Source: Gamsiella multidivaricata (Eukaryota > Mortierellomycota > Mortierellomycetes > Mortierellales > Mortierellaceae). Taken from it: a stretch of DNA of 64,000 nucleotides. Shown here piece after piece: positions 35,008-46,042 of this stretch. The notes beneath the pieces are model-generated. The model did no database searches and was not told the DNA's origin. It saw nothing but the letters and a program-made list of their open reading frames with translations. The stretch is from the NCBI RefSeq assembly GCF_025024155.1, contig NW_026251751.1, forward strand, positions 124,001 to 188,000, read 5' to 3'. A program made the translations under genes and the position numbers. Positions within the stretch are counted from its first letter, which is position 1. Each line of letters begins with the position of its first letter.

Positions 35008-35547
35008 ATGAATCAGACCATCACCAACAACGACTCTGACGCCACTGCCAGCAATTCTTTTCCCTCAGTCCAATTCAGCCGCGATGATGACAGCCGTGGC
35101 CGCAACCATGTCATCCATCCAATCGCCGAGTCCGGGCCCACAATGGACCGCACCATTCCCTTGACCAAGACCAACACCACCGATTCGACCAAGAGCCGTC
35201 GCCGCTCTTCCTTGGCAGCCTTTGCGGAACTCTTCCGTACCCAGTCTTACTCTGATTTCCGTTCGCGATCGCAATCCAAGGGTCGCAATAGTCTGGATGA
35301 AAATGAGTGTGAAGTTGAGGAATACAAACACTCCCGACGCAGGTCATCTGAGACTGGTGGCGGTAAATATGAAGACGTCGTCCGTGCTCAGGCTCTGTTT
35401 ATGGACAAGTTGAGGGAAGAACAGGCCAGGAACCATATCACTCGCAATGTCGATGGGTTGCCGATCCCTCCTTCCATGCAGCGCGACCGTCGTCGATCGA
35501 GCCTGGTGCATATTCTCGGCATGGACAAGCCCTTGCTAGCTCGTTAG
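35008..35547 (+). CDS. RS-rich RRxS-repeat family protein, paralogue 4
   Basis: Single-exon gene of 179 residues from the ATG at 35008. That start aligns with the other three copies and discards an in-frame upstream extension. Blocks in order: SVQFSRDDDSRGRNHVIHP, IPLTKTNTTDSTKSRRRSS, SLAAFAELF with a diverged RS block, HSRRRSSETGG, the helical block YEDVVRAQALFMDKLREEQ, NVDGLPIPPS, RRRSSL and the tail LGMDKPLLAR. Tail and IPLTKT motif make it the sister of the copy at 2898-3452, although it lies 31 kb away on the opposite strand. The RS block is weakened (FRTQSYSDFRSRSQSK). Function unknown. Confidence 0.85.
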   Translation: MNQTITNNDSDATASNSFPSVQFSRDDDSRGRNHVIHPIAESGPTMDRTIPLTKTNTTDSTKSRRRSSLAAFAELFRTQSYSDFRSRSQSKGRNSLDENECEVEEYKHSRRRSSETGGGKYEDVVRAQALFMDKLREEQARNHITRNVDGLPIPPSMQRDRRRSSLVHILGMDKPLLAR

Positions 35548-35692
35548 GCGTTAGTCGATGGACATATGGATTGAACAATACCCTCCAGCAACATCAGTAC
35601 CACCTGTATCATTAGCTTTTGCCAGTAAACAAATTATTCGTACATTCATATAAACACGACGCTTAAAACACAGCATAAGCGAGAGCTTACTG

Positions 35693-36555
35693 TCAGGTCT
35701 CCCTCAGAGAAGAGCACTGATTCGGATACTGCCAAGCTGCAATGAAGCATTGAAAATAGGTAGATGCTGTAAGATCTCGAGCGTTCATTCCCTGGACATC
35801 TAGCATTGTGCACTTCAGCCCTGCCACCGCGCTTTTCTTTTTTTTTTTTATCGCGAGCGATATCACCTAGTTTCCTCAAAGCGTCTTCCTGCTCGTGTTC
35901 ACATTCCAGAAATGCCTCTACAGTTTCAGTCTTTCTCGCTCCTCTCTGTGCTTCCTGCTATTCAGCTCTCATTGCCTGTAGTTGGAGACGGAGTTGCGGT
36001 GAGAGCGGGTTTTCAAGAGGGGACCCGAGATCATTTTCGAGACCGCTTTCAATACCGATCGGCTCTTGTGGCTCTTGAGGAAGTACAGGTTCCCTGCCGT
36101 AGTTGATCTCCATGCCTCTGTGGATCCTTGGTGCCTGATACATGTGCTTACAAGGCGGATTGTGCTGGACGCGATTAGAACATGTACGAGAAAGAAGAAG
36201 GGGCCCTGTCCATGTTCGCAATGATGGAGTACTCTGGATTGGGCCAAGTGAAAGACTTGACTAAGAACTGTGGAGGATAACATTTGATCAGAATGAACTT
36301 TGTAGACAGAAACAATACCTACCACCCGCAGTTTAGTCATGAGCCAGGGTCAACCACCTGTTTAGTGTCACCATCGTTAAAAAAATATAGTTCGCTGATG
36401 AGATATTTTTCTTCCGCCCCGAGCTGGACAAGGAGCGGGATTGCCTTACGGTCACCGTTGGAGAGGCGGTCGAGATATTGGGCTCCGCCGACTTGGATCT
36501 CCTTAAAGCGAGCGAGCTGCTTATCAAGTACGGAGGTGGAGGTTGCGGCGGTCAT
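35693..36555 (-). CDS. Unrecognised multi-exon protein
   Basis: Start taken at 36555 (MTAATSTSVLDKQLARFKEI, then GGAQYLDRLSNGDRKAIPLL and LISELYFFNDGDTKQ). A GT-AG intron (ending near 36259) leads to a second exon, and one or two further exons follow: CKHMYQAPRIHRGMEINYGR, and a last segment ETVEAFLECEHEQEDALRKL then YFQCFIAAWQYPNQC before the stop at 35693-35695. The exact joints between 36000 and 36260 could not be fixed because no single frame is open throughout. The gene could be real with three to four exons or already damaged. No family is recognised. It faces away from the LRR gene at 37498. Confidence 0.4.
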
Positions 36556-37497
36556 GGTGTTGGATCTGAAGAAGGGTGTGAAATGGGGGAAGGGTGTGAA
36601 ATGAGAGCGTGGGTGGCGCTTGATCGGTGAGTGGACGAACGAGACGAGTCCGAGGGATGACCGAGCAAGACGATGAACAAGGGACCTTTAGCGGAGGATG
36701 GTGGTGGTGCGTAGTGAAAAAAGAAAGAAGACGAAAGGGTGTGTGGAAACCAGAGGGAGAGAGGGTGTTCCTCTTTAAAAGTCGGGGCGAAGAGTCGTGC
36801 AAGCAGGCGCCATCGAACCCCTGAGGAAAAGCGTCGTAAAAAGGGCCAAGAATGCCAACAGTAGCGGTCTTGTCCTTTTTTGCTACTCTCCAAGCACCTT
36901 GGCAGACAACCTTATTAATGATCCATGCATTATTGCTGTCCGCAACACCGTGCTTGAGTAAAGGGAGAGATGCCATCATTGCTCAGGCCGGTACAGACTC
37001 ATGGGTATCAGCTGTGATCTGTATTCATGGGTGTCTTTCCAGGCACCAAGGTGACCCAGACTCGGCTTTCGAGGATGTTTTCGGGTCAAGGATCGAAGGC
37101 AGAGTCATTGCTTTTTGATGGCCATCCTTGGCATGTCGCATGAGTTATGTGCAGACTGCGTTGGACAGGTGTAGTTCTCAGTTTCGGTTTGATTCGTGAA
37201 CGCGTTTTTTTGTAGTGTGGTTTACCGCCACTCGAACATCGGTTAGGGGAACGCTACTCAGCGGCCCATCCTATCTCTACGCACCAATGCTCCTGCCTAG
37301 CACCATCGTTTCTTTGTGCACGGTCGAAGTGTTGTGGGCTGTGCAAGTCTTTTCTTGGGATGGATGGCAAGACTTTCTCCAATGTCGCACCAAGATTTTG
37401 TATCTTTACCACCTTCGCCATTACCTCTTGTTGCTTTTCTCTTTTCTTTCCTTCCTTCACTCCCACCCGCCCATCCTCTTGCCTTGCGAACATTACC
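36556..37497. promoter_or_regulatory. Divergent upstream region of the unknown minus gene and the LRR gene
   Basis: About 940 bases. A long minus-strand frame at 36524-36979 overlaps the start region of the unknown gene and is low in conserved sequence, so I read it as leader. The right part is pyrimidine-rich immediately upstream of 37498 (37405-37485), typical of fungal promoters. Confidence 0.35.
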
Positions 37498-40400
37498 ATG
37501 ACACTCGATGCTACGGACCTACACCCCTCGCAGGCTTTTCGACTACGTACATCCCCAGGTTCATCCACACAAGCCGATATCGTCAAGGTCAAAACACGAC
37601 TCGACACCAAAACCAACCAACACATCGTTTTATGGAGGGGTGTCCAGCTCTATTTCAAGAGTGCTCAGTGCGCCATGAAAGCCGGAGAAATAGTTGCGAC
37701 AACAGCTTTGTCCAGTAAGTTGTGAGGGGAAAACTGATGACCATTGGCTATAACACAGTTGTTAATTGCTACCATTCTCTATTTTAAACTGTAGCCTTAA
37801 GTCTCTGAGGATCGGTCATCATCCTGGAGTTGTGCTCGATGTGGTTGTCGGCAGCACCGAACAAAATACCGTCGATCGTGCATGGGATGGGGAGTCCCTC
37901 CAGCAAACCGTATCCACAATGTCAACAGCTCCCACTTCCGCCATGGGTATACCAGCCAAGGCCACTGACCTTTTGCGATGCAACTCACCCTCATATGCGG
38001 CTGCTGATGACGCAGAATCTATTACACAGCAAGTCACTGCCCTCTCCATATCGGACCAGACGTCCTCGCACAATGGTCCCGTTGTCTGCTCAACCGAGAT
38101 GACACAGCAGCTGGCCAAGTCTCCCCAGGCCTACCTCAACCAGTGCACTTTGCAGCTTCTGGACATCCAACGCATTCAAAGTGACATTGCCGCAGAAGTG
38201 CACAAGAATGGGTCTCTCCAAGAGCAGATATTCCTATTACAGCAGCGAATGGACGAGAAGGACAGGATTGCGCAAAAGCAGTTGCTCGAGAAGCAGGAGA
38301 AAATGCTCCAGATGCAACAGCAGATGGACGAGAAGCAGGAGCAAACGCTCCAGATGCAACAACAGGCCCTCGATCGCCTAGCCATAATCCAAAGCCGTGT
38401 CCAGGCCGTCCTTACCCAGACCTACGAGCTTTACGAGTATCCTATTCCACGGCTCTTCATTGTTCTTCCAAAGGCATCAAGACATCAAGACAAGCTACTT
38501 AATCCGTTCTCGGAGCAGTTTCGTCTTTATTTCTTGTGCGAATGCGGCACCCACACCATGTCCGAGGGAGCCAAGATACCTCACGAGATCCACCTGGCCA
38601 AGCACGAGGGATACGACCTGAGCCGCCCAAACGAATTCTTTGAGAAGTACGGATCCTATGTCCTGGCGCTGTTGCAAATGATCAAGTACAGGGTCACAAT
38701 TGCCGGGGTGGTTGTGCCACAACTGGCGCATTTCAAGATTGCAGATAGAGTCGAGGCGGCCGGGGAGCAGCTCAAGTTCGTGAAAATGAATCTTGGACCA
38801 TTGGTAGACAATACGATCAGCTTTATTGAGGACCAGCAGCAAAATAACAAGGATGGGGTAGACGCAGCTGAAAGACAGACGAGGATGGATGAACTCGATG
38901 TCCTGGAGGGAGCGGGCCTTCGGCAGCTGGAGTCGTACCTGAGGGTCCAGGATGAGGGGCGCACTCTAGGCAAACTGTACCGAATCATCACTAAAGAGGG
39001 ACACGTCAAATGGGTGTGCATCGATCACTACCGTGAGAACTATCGAGAGTCAGCATTGCAGCAGTTGAGAGATGTGGTGGACTCTGGGGTTTTCGATGAG
39101 GAGCAGGGTAGGGTCAAGATCAGTCCAATGTCCGCTCCTCAGGCAAAGCAGTTCTACGAGGCGCTGGTCAAAGCACGAAGGATCCATGAACTGACAGTAG
39201 AACTGCAGTGGGGTATGACACTGGACGATCATCGGAAGTTCCGTGCCGCTATCACGAATGCGAACATAGCTTGTCTGACAATGAGCACGCTCAATAGCGA
39301 AGGGCCAGCATTGGATCTTATCAACCACAATCGACGCTTTGAACCGATCATGGAATTCCTGTCGGATGGGCGACTCCAAGCTTTCGCACTACAAGGGTCT
39401 GAGGACTTCTTCTCCCGGATCAACAGTTCCTCCATCAGGCCCACTCCTCAACTTCGAACTTTATCTATGGATCCCATTCACCTCGAGGGCGCCGCATCCC
39501 AGACAACATTCGCCAAACTTCTTCAGAACTGTCCCAATCTGGCAGAGGTGCGGCTTCGAGCAAGGGAGCCGGACATCATCTTCGATATACTTATGCGCAA
39601 TGTCAAGCATTTGTCAAAACTTAAAGTGCTGGAACTAGACCATATCATCGATCTCCTTAAGGATGAGGTTCAGGGCGCGTGGGCCATATTAAGCGACGCT
39701 TGGCTTTATGAACCATCGTATCTGCTGTTTTTACGGAAAGGTCTACTCACTCGACTGACGATTACGAATACCGTTATTGGCCAAGCGAAGGAATTACTTC
39801 CAGAGATCCTATACACAAATCCAAGGCTCTTGGAACTTAAGCTCAGTTGCCGATGCGCGCGATTTCTTGAGATGCTCGACCTGATTATATCAGCGAGAGA
39901 GCGAGGTAGGGCAGAGGGATACGTCTACGCACCATTACGACTCTACTTCGCAGCCTATCACGACGACACAGACGGTGATCGTATCATCTCTGTTGTACAC
40001 CTCTCGAAGGAGTCCGATGTGCTCGACATGTCCATCGACATCAAACTGAGGACTGAATCGCGGCCTAATCAGGACTATCTCTCCTCGCTGATCAACCGGT
40101 ACGGATGGTCCATCAAGATACTGAATACCTTATTTGGAGCGTTCAGCGATGATACTGCTCAGCAACTAGACCAGTCAACGAAAGAGAAGGGCTCCAGGAT
40201 CGCAACTCTTATGCTGGACACATATGGTCTGTCCCCTGTGGGTCTGGAGTGCATGGCTCGAGTCATAGATCGGTCGAGCTATCTGCAGGACTTCCAGTTC
40301 CACGTTCGTAACCTGTTGATTGATAATGTATTGGAGAGCCGGCTGCTTTATCGGCACAGGGAGGCGTTGACTGCCTTGAGGGTGCATGTAGTATCACACG

Positions 40401-41054
40401 ATTCACATGTCCCATGGCTTGCGAAGACTTTCTTGTCAAGACACGATGTACGACGACTGAAAAAGCTTCGTTTCAAGGGCGAGTACAAAGGCACCTTTCC
40501 ACAAGAGTACGTTCCTTGGCTCGCTGCAATGGTCTCCTCTCCAAACGGTCCATCCATCCATGAGTCTTCCCCATCACAGAGCCTCGCAGTTCCTCAGGCA
40601 TCATCATCGACCGAGTCCGCTGTTGATACTTTTGACGGCATGGGAGCCATTGCAGGAGTTCGAACTGTCTGCATTTTCACTTGAGCCGGAAGACTGGAAG
40701 ATAATTATCGAGGCGCTTGATTTTTCTAGACTGAAGGCACTGGACGTTTCCAGGAGCAACTTTTCAATCGAGCAGTTCAAGACGCTGGTCGATTGCATCC
40801 CAGACGATGGTTCAGATGTACCGCTAGAACATCTCTACCTTCGTGGGTCAGCTCTTTCGCGGTACTATTACACCAGGACCAACATCGAAGATGCAACCGA
40901 GCTGTGTTTACATCCTGGAAGACATATCTTGTTGCTAGAAGATTTCACCTTTTTTAAATCAACTCATTCTCAACAAAGGCTGTATTCCGAGATTCAGCGG
41001 CTACACAAGACACTTAATGAGAAAGCGCCCCAAATCAAAAAAATTTATTATTGA
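37498..41054 (+). CDS. Giant LRR/RNI-like protein with coiled coil, frameshifted near the 3' end
   Basis: Exon 1 (37498-37721) and a long exon 2 (from 37795). The N-terminal module (VKVKTRLDTKTNQHIVLWRG, AMKAGEIVATT, SLRIGHHPGVVLDVVVG) precedes a glutamine-rich coiled coil with tandem QMDEKQE-type repeats (about residues 180-215). Next is a conserved-looking block: PIPRLFIVLPKASRHQDK, FRLYFLCECGTHTMSEG, HEIHLAKHEGYDLSRP, FFEKYGSYVLALLQMIKY. The C-terminal 600 residues show irregular leucine-rich repeats of RNI type (NCPNLAEVRLRAREPD, LSKLKVLELDHI). The frame stops at 40684, but the adjacent frame continues the LRR (PLQEFELSAFSLEPEDWKII, DFSRLKALDVSRSNFS) to 41054, so a one-base shift near 40640 splits the gene. 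From memory, this architecture is expanded in Mortierellaceae; its function is unknown, and an NLR-like sensing role is only a hypothesis. Confidence 0.75.
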
Positions 41055-41354
41055 CAATAAAATTGTACCTGACGGAAATAAAGATTCAGAAGCCTCCTTC
41101 CTTATTTTTGGATGAAACTGCACCCACTGTATTCAGCAACTTGCAGCAGCAGCTGTTTCAAGACGCAAAAGCTTGCCTTTCCTTTCAGGAAGAGAAGACA
41201 TATCTGATTGACTGTACCTTATTCGTTCTGTCTTTATTCTTGAACGCATTTTCTGTCGCTGTGGAGCAGATACCGGTACCGTCGCATTTGTGATCAATGC
41301 GCAGAAGAAACAACCGAAGAAAGAGAAAGAGAAGCGCGTGCTTTTGAGTTGTCC
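41055..41354. other. 3' flank of LRR gene
   Basis: About 300 bases with AT-rich sequence directly after the LRR stop. A short plus-strand frame (41051-41293) and a minus-strand one carry no recognisable motif. Confidence 0.35.
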
Positions 41355-41740
41355 TTACTTCATAAGGTCTGCAGGTGACATCAAACGCAGACTCCTTGCT
41401 GATCCCCAACCAGTCTACATCCGAGCTCACATATTCGTTTGTTAAAACGCCTTTGTCCTGGACCTCAAGAACTTCTCCAGCGGCTCATCTCTCACCAGTT
41501 CCACCGCCTGCTTCAGTAACGCCGCCGCCAGCTCCAAGGAATCCTTATATTCCTCCGAACACGGCACAGTCTTCAGTCCGCCTGTCGCAGGATCCCTCTT
41601 TACCACATGATAATACGACTCTGCCTCCCTCGTCGCTTGACCCTCCAACGAAGCAACTCAGTCCGAAAGTTTGGATATGAGGCCGTTGTCTGCCCTCAGT
41701 GTCCCAAGTCGCCCAGCCCTCCATTTCCATTAACAACGTT
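41355..41740 (-). pseudogene. Relic of an M49-family dipeptidyl peptidase III-like gene
   Basis: Minus-strand fragment whose translation matches the N-terminal part of M49-like dipeptidyl peptidases as I remember them: REAESYYHVVKRDPATGGLK, SEEYKDSLELAAALLKQA, LEKFLRSRTKAF, then after a frameshift LTNEYVSSDVDWLGI and FDVTCRPYE. The break is one missing T in a T run (41446-41449): the intact reading would continue RTKAF directly into LTNEY. A further in-frame stop lies upstream (KLSD then stop then VASLEGQ). The zinc-binding HExxGH region is absent from the neighbourhood, so the fragment cannot be a working enzyme. It sits wedged between two intact genes. Confidence 0.55.
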
Positions 41741-41912
41741 TCACCACCTATGCCTCGTGTCGACGTTCTTTCCTACACTTAGTCTTAGTTTAGATCTAGG
41801 AGGAACGTGCGGTTCGTCACTTCGGTGACGTAATTTTCGCGCTCATTTTTCTAGCGGAGAAAAAGCCCATGGTGGGATCTTTGAACTCAATCGTCCTCCA
41901 CGCTTCCCCTCA

Positions 41913-42914
41913 ATGCTTCCCGCCGCCGCCACACGACCCCTTGCCAGGACGGCAACCTTGGCTACTGCCAGGGCGACATCTGCACTTGCAACACGATTCC
42001 AATACTCGACTTCCTCCCACCTACATGGCCATGCCGGAAACAAGTACGATCCCGCCATCCCTGGTGATGAGACGGGTTTCTTACCCGGCGACAAGATCAC
42101 CGGTGATACCCAAATCGGATCATACCCTAACTTGCCAATGTACAACCAGCAGTGGCGCGATGGAAACGCTTCAGCTGGATACTGGGATAGACAGGACCGC
42201 CGCAACTTCGGCGAAACGGTAAGCGATCGCTTTTTTGTCACTGAACGGAACCGGTCGCAACTGTTCGTTAACCTGGAAAATACCGGAGCAAGGACCACAG
42301 AACGAATGGCTATATCTTTGCCAAAAAGAGCAGAATTCAGGATATTACAATCATTGATAGGAAGCAACTGAGCGCAGAAGCAGCCCTACTATCACCACAG
42401 CGCCGACATGGCGAGATGATCCTGATAGTGTTCAGAACGAGCTGGAGTGCAAGGCAGCATACAGGGTCCGCCAATGATTCAGCGCAAATGATGACAAAGG
42501 GCAATTGAAGATGCAACATTAAGGCTGAGGAAGCAATGGTCATAGTGCTCGAAATGACACCAGCTCTCAGTATCCCTACCACGCGAGCCATACGACCAGC
42601 CCACTAATAGCACACGCTCTCCTCCGCTTGCCTGCCTCGCTTCTTCGGTCAATGCGGTTTAGGTCCCAGAGGAAGATGAGGTGCTCAACATTTGGTCTCC
42701 CGATGTTTGGGCCTTCCCTGCCTCTTTGGGAGTGAAGCGCCTTGCCGCTGCTGCGCTTGCCTTCCTCGGATTCGGATACTTGCTTACGGAGACGAGACCC
42801 GAGCCCCATTTCGAACGTCGCAGCTACTCCGATGGGCTTTTGGACGCTCTTGGAGTCGATGCTTCGAACGAGGTCATGGTTGCGAAGAGAGGTGCACGTG
42901 TTGCCTCCGAGTAG
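41913..42914 (+). CDS. NDUFB8: Complex I accessory subunit NDUFB8
   Basis: Two exons (41913-42218 and 42663-42914) give 185 residues. The N-terminus is an arginine/alanine/threonine-rich mitochondrial presequence (MLPAAATRPLARTATLATAR). The mature part carries the family's signature: QIGSYPNLPMYNQQWRD, GYWDRQDRRNFGE spliced to VPEEDEVLNIWSPDVWAF, then one membrane helix (LAAAALAFLGFGYLL) near the C-terminus. NDUFB8 is an accessory subunit of the membrane arm of NADH:ubiquinone oxidoreductase in the inner mitochondrial membrane. The intron is 444 bases, several times longer than others in this window. Confidence 0.9.
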
Positions 42915-43126
42915 AGATGGGTTGAACACAGAAAATGACACTGCAGGAGATATTATAGTGCGCCCCAACGAAAATACAATAAAGACTTGCACGCGAACTC
43001 TCGCTGCACGCGACAAAATGACTAAGCATGGGAAACAAGAAAAGGTGAAGCACCAGGTGCTCAATTATATTGGTCTTCAGGCACAATTACGATACTACAT
43101 TCTACAAGTAGGCATATTCTGAAGCA

Positions 43127-44724
43127 TCAAGTCGGTGCTTTATTCAGCATCAATAATCTCGACTGAATGCGCTTAAAGTCCACGGTGTCCTCAAGCTGTC
43201 TTACTTGATAGCCAACACCTTTCCCTCCACGGATATTTGCCTCTCCTGCTGCTGATACCATCACTTCCCATAGGTGGTTGGAGAAACGCCGTGCGTCAAT
43301 CTCTTTCAGCCCCCATGATATCAGCAATTCCTCACATGCCAGCCCACTCAAATCTTTGTGCTCAAGATGTGCACATAGTGTCGTTCCTATGAGCGGCAGA
43401 TGGTTGCTATCGATGTCCATCTCAAATGCCTAATAGTAAACAGATTCTCAATTAGACCTAATATAATCAGCTAAAAGAACAATTGCAGGAATCTGAGAAG
43501 AAAAGCTGGCTTACCGCTTGGATCATGAGTGTGACATAAGACGTGAATTTATCCCAGTCGATTCGATTTCTCGCCACCTTCAACGAAAAAGACGTCGGTA
43601 CGTTTCTCTTGAGTTGCTGCGTGATTCCTGTTCGGCACTCCCAATGATGTTTACGCATGACCTTGAGTTGATTTTTTTGACGGACGGTCGCCGGTTTTGT
43701 AAGGACCATCAGTCTACGTGTTGTAGGGTCGATTCGCGCCTTGTTGGTTATGTACCACTGCTCAATCTTTTCACTGGCTGCTTTGGAATCGTTAATGGAA
43801 TACGCTGCTGTCGACCCTGGCGGATGTACAGTTTGGGCGGATGATTTGGACTTTGATTTCGATTTCCTCAAAATACTTCCGATCGCCGGCTTGGTTGCGT
43901 GTATCCTGGCCGTGGGCTGTCCAATCTGAAAGGTATTCACAGGTACCTGGCGATGTTTGGATGAATTCGGTATTGTGGTCCTGAACAACGAAGCAAGCAG
44001 GCATTTGGACGGTGCTTTGATCAGACGCTTTGGTTTCGTTTTTGATGGTCGCACCGGTTGTGCTGTCTCCACTCCTGTCATATCTTGATCGATAGCCGCC
44101 CTACCGGCAATATCCATTGTCGGCGAGTCATTGCTAGGATGAGCTGTAACTGTCATTTCTATACTAACAGGAGGGGCCACTGGAGTTGTTTGATCCGTGC
44201 CTCGACTATCCTCTTCACCATCCTTGTGTCCTCGCGGCGCTGTTCCTGAATGCAACCGATCCGAGATGCGCCTGAGCTTTTGATTGAGTGAAGCAGCCGA
44301 CGTCTGCGATGGCCTGTCGTAGGATGTTTTCCTCATCGAGAAAACAACCTTTGGGCCAGTTCTGGCAGCAGATTGCTCCGTTACTATCGAAGTGATCTGC
44401 CGCATGATAGGTGCATCTACATGCAAAATACGATGAATTTCAGTTGATGTTAGCCATGTATAATTTCGGCCGCTAGCATCTCTAGCGATTTACTGGCAGT
44501 AGAGACGGGCCGATAACTGAAAAGCACAATAATAAGCTGACACAATGGCTTTAAGTCGACCTACTTTTATCAGGCAGGATATGGCTCTTTTTACATCTGT
44601 TCTTGTAACGACACTTGCCGTACTTTAGAAAAAGTAGGCATACCTCATTGCCAGAAGGATCTAACGGGGCCGGCGGCCTTTCTTTCGCAGCATTGCTCAT
44701 TGTCGTTGGCAGCGGTGAATTCAT
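43127..44724 (-). CDS. CCCH zinc-finger protein
   Basis: Three exons (44724-44565, 44416-43515, 43429-43127) give about 454 residues with in-frame joints. The N-terminus has one CCCH zinc finger, C-x8-C-x5-C-x3-H (VCLLFLKYGKCRYKNRCKKS then H), of the RNA-binding type. The middle is low in conserved sequence, serine/threonine-rich and basic (SILRKSKSKSKSSAQ). The last third has a helical segment (ASEKIEQWYITNKARIDP, RQKNQLKVMRKHHWECR) and the end carries LGTxxCAHLEHKDLSGL-like sequence (actual: GTTLCAHLEHKDLSGLACEE). Function: probable RNA binding; partners unknown. Starts at 44724 or, one ATG later, 44700 are both possible. Confidence 0.7.
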
Positions 44725-45106
44725 TGAGTCGTAGAATGAGAATGAGAGGTAGGCTAACAAGCGAAGTCTTTACTCTGTTTATCACATGATATCTTTATTC
44801 ATCAACTCCTGCATCCGACAAACAGCTCCTACAGCAACGATCCTATTCAAAAGGCACCATTACAAGAATGTTAGTGTTCAGTGAAGCAGATTTTTTTTTC
44901 CGTAGCAAGACACCACATAAGGAAACCTAGGATCGAGAAAGATCTCACTCAGAAAGTGATATTTTTGGCCATATCATGGTTTGTCTTCCTTTCAGAATGC
45001 ACAAGGCACTCCTTCGAGAACAAGGATGAAAGGTCATCATCATCGTGAAATCTGTCAATCCAAAGACCTAGTTCCATATCGTTTATCTTGTCATGCCCAT
45101 ACCTTA
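44725..45106. other. Intergenic, nothing recognised
   Basis: About 380 bases between two minus-strand genes, holding the CCCH gene promoter. A T run at 44890-44898. No other feature seen. Confidence 0.35.
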
Positions 45107-46042
45107 TTAGCAGCGTAGAGGCATTCCTGGCCAGTAGACGACTTGTGTTCGTCGACCTTGTTGTTTACTCTTGTTGCTGGTATTTTCTCCGTTGGACGTG
45201 GCTGATATCAAACTGTCCCTGTAGGTCTGATTCAAGAGCTCTCCCAGCACATCCAACGTCTGAATTTTTTCAGTTGCAGATGCATCCTGATCCTGTCCAT
45301 ACAATCGTTGACGTAGCCGTGCAGTCCGCCTAGCGCTCTGGGTCATGAATGTGGTATCCGTGGCCGGCAATTCTACTTGATCCTGCTCCTCAGCACTTTC
45401 CTGATCGTCTGCCCCATCCTTGTCCTCGTCCTCACCCTGTCCATTCCTCTGAGCACCGTCATCTCCGTCCTGTACCTCGTCACCCTCCTCTGCTCCGCTA
45501 TCGCCCTCTCCGGCTGCAAACCCAAGCTTCGTCAGCTTCCTTCTCTTTATCCTCCGCTTTTTCATCTGTGCCTGTTCCAGTATGGCCGCCTCTGCCTTCT
45601 GCTGTCGAAACCGCCTTGAAAATTCAAAAATCTCGATCGCTTCTTTGCTTAATTGAGGCCACGACGACTCGGCGACTGGGCTGGTAACATCGTCTGGACT
45701 CTCGCCTCCGTTCAGTCCTGCTTGCGTGTAACCAACTTCCTCTTCGACATTGCCATGGAGAGTGCTCTGATAGGAATGGCTCGTGACGGTATCGTCAGGT
45801 GTTGGAGTCCCTACGTATTCGTGTTGGGAGTAGTTGAACTGTTGACCGAACGCTGGCAAGCACGTTGCAGGCGCAGTGGCGAAAAACGCTTGCCGTTGAA
45901 AAAGCGAGAAGTGACGCTCATGGAACGAACGAAACGAGAGCACTGGCGGTTTAGGATAATGCGGATGGTACTGAGCGGTCGGTATGTTGGAATTGGTAGA
46001 TCCGGCGTAATCATCCTGCTCAGATGAATATCCTGGCTCCAT
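45107..46042 (-). CDS. Acidic/basic coiled-coil protein of unknown function
   Basis: A frame of about 311 codons read from the ATG at 46042 (MEPGYSSEQDDYAGSTN). The central region is a charged helix (LSKEAIEIFEFSRRFRQQKA, MKKRRIKRRKLTKLG, which looks like a nuclear localisation signal), followed by a strongly acidic stretch (EEGDEVQDGDD, GEDEDKDGADDQESAEEQDQ) and a basic TARLRQRLYGQDQD helix. The layout suggests a nuclear protein. A poly-T run ending in cag directly before the ATG is a perfect splice acceptor, so a 5' exon probably exists upstream and the stated start may be internal. No family is recognised. Confidence 0.55.
   Translation of the reverse strand: MEPGYSSEQDDYAGSTNSNIPTAQYHPHYPKPPVLSFRSFHERHFSLFQRQAFFATAPATCLPAFGQQFNYSQHEYVGTPTPDDTVTSHSYQSTLHGNVEEEVGYTQAGLNGGESPDDVTSPVAESSWPQLSKEAIEIFEFSRRFRQQKAEAAILEQAQMKKRRIKRRKLTKLGFAAGEGDSGAEEGDEVQDGDDGAQRNGQGEDEDKDGADDQESAEEQDQVELPATDTTFMTQSARRTARLRQRLYGQDQDASATEKIQTLDVLGELLNQTYRDSLISATSNGENTSNKSKQQGRRTQVVYWPGMPLRC

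Noticed and set aside
36524..36979. Minus-strand 151-codon frame upstream of the unknown gene
   Set aside because: Proline/histidine-rich leader-type sequence with no conserved block; overlaps the start region of the gene at 35693-36555.
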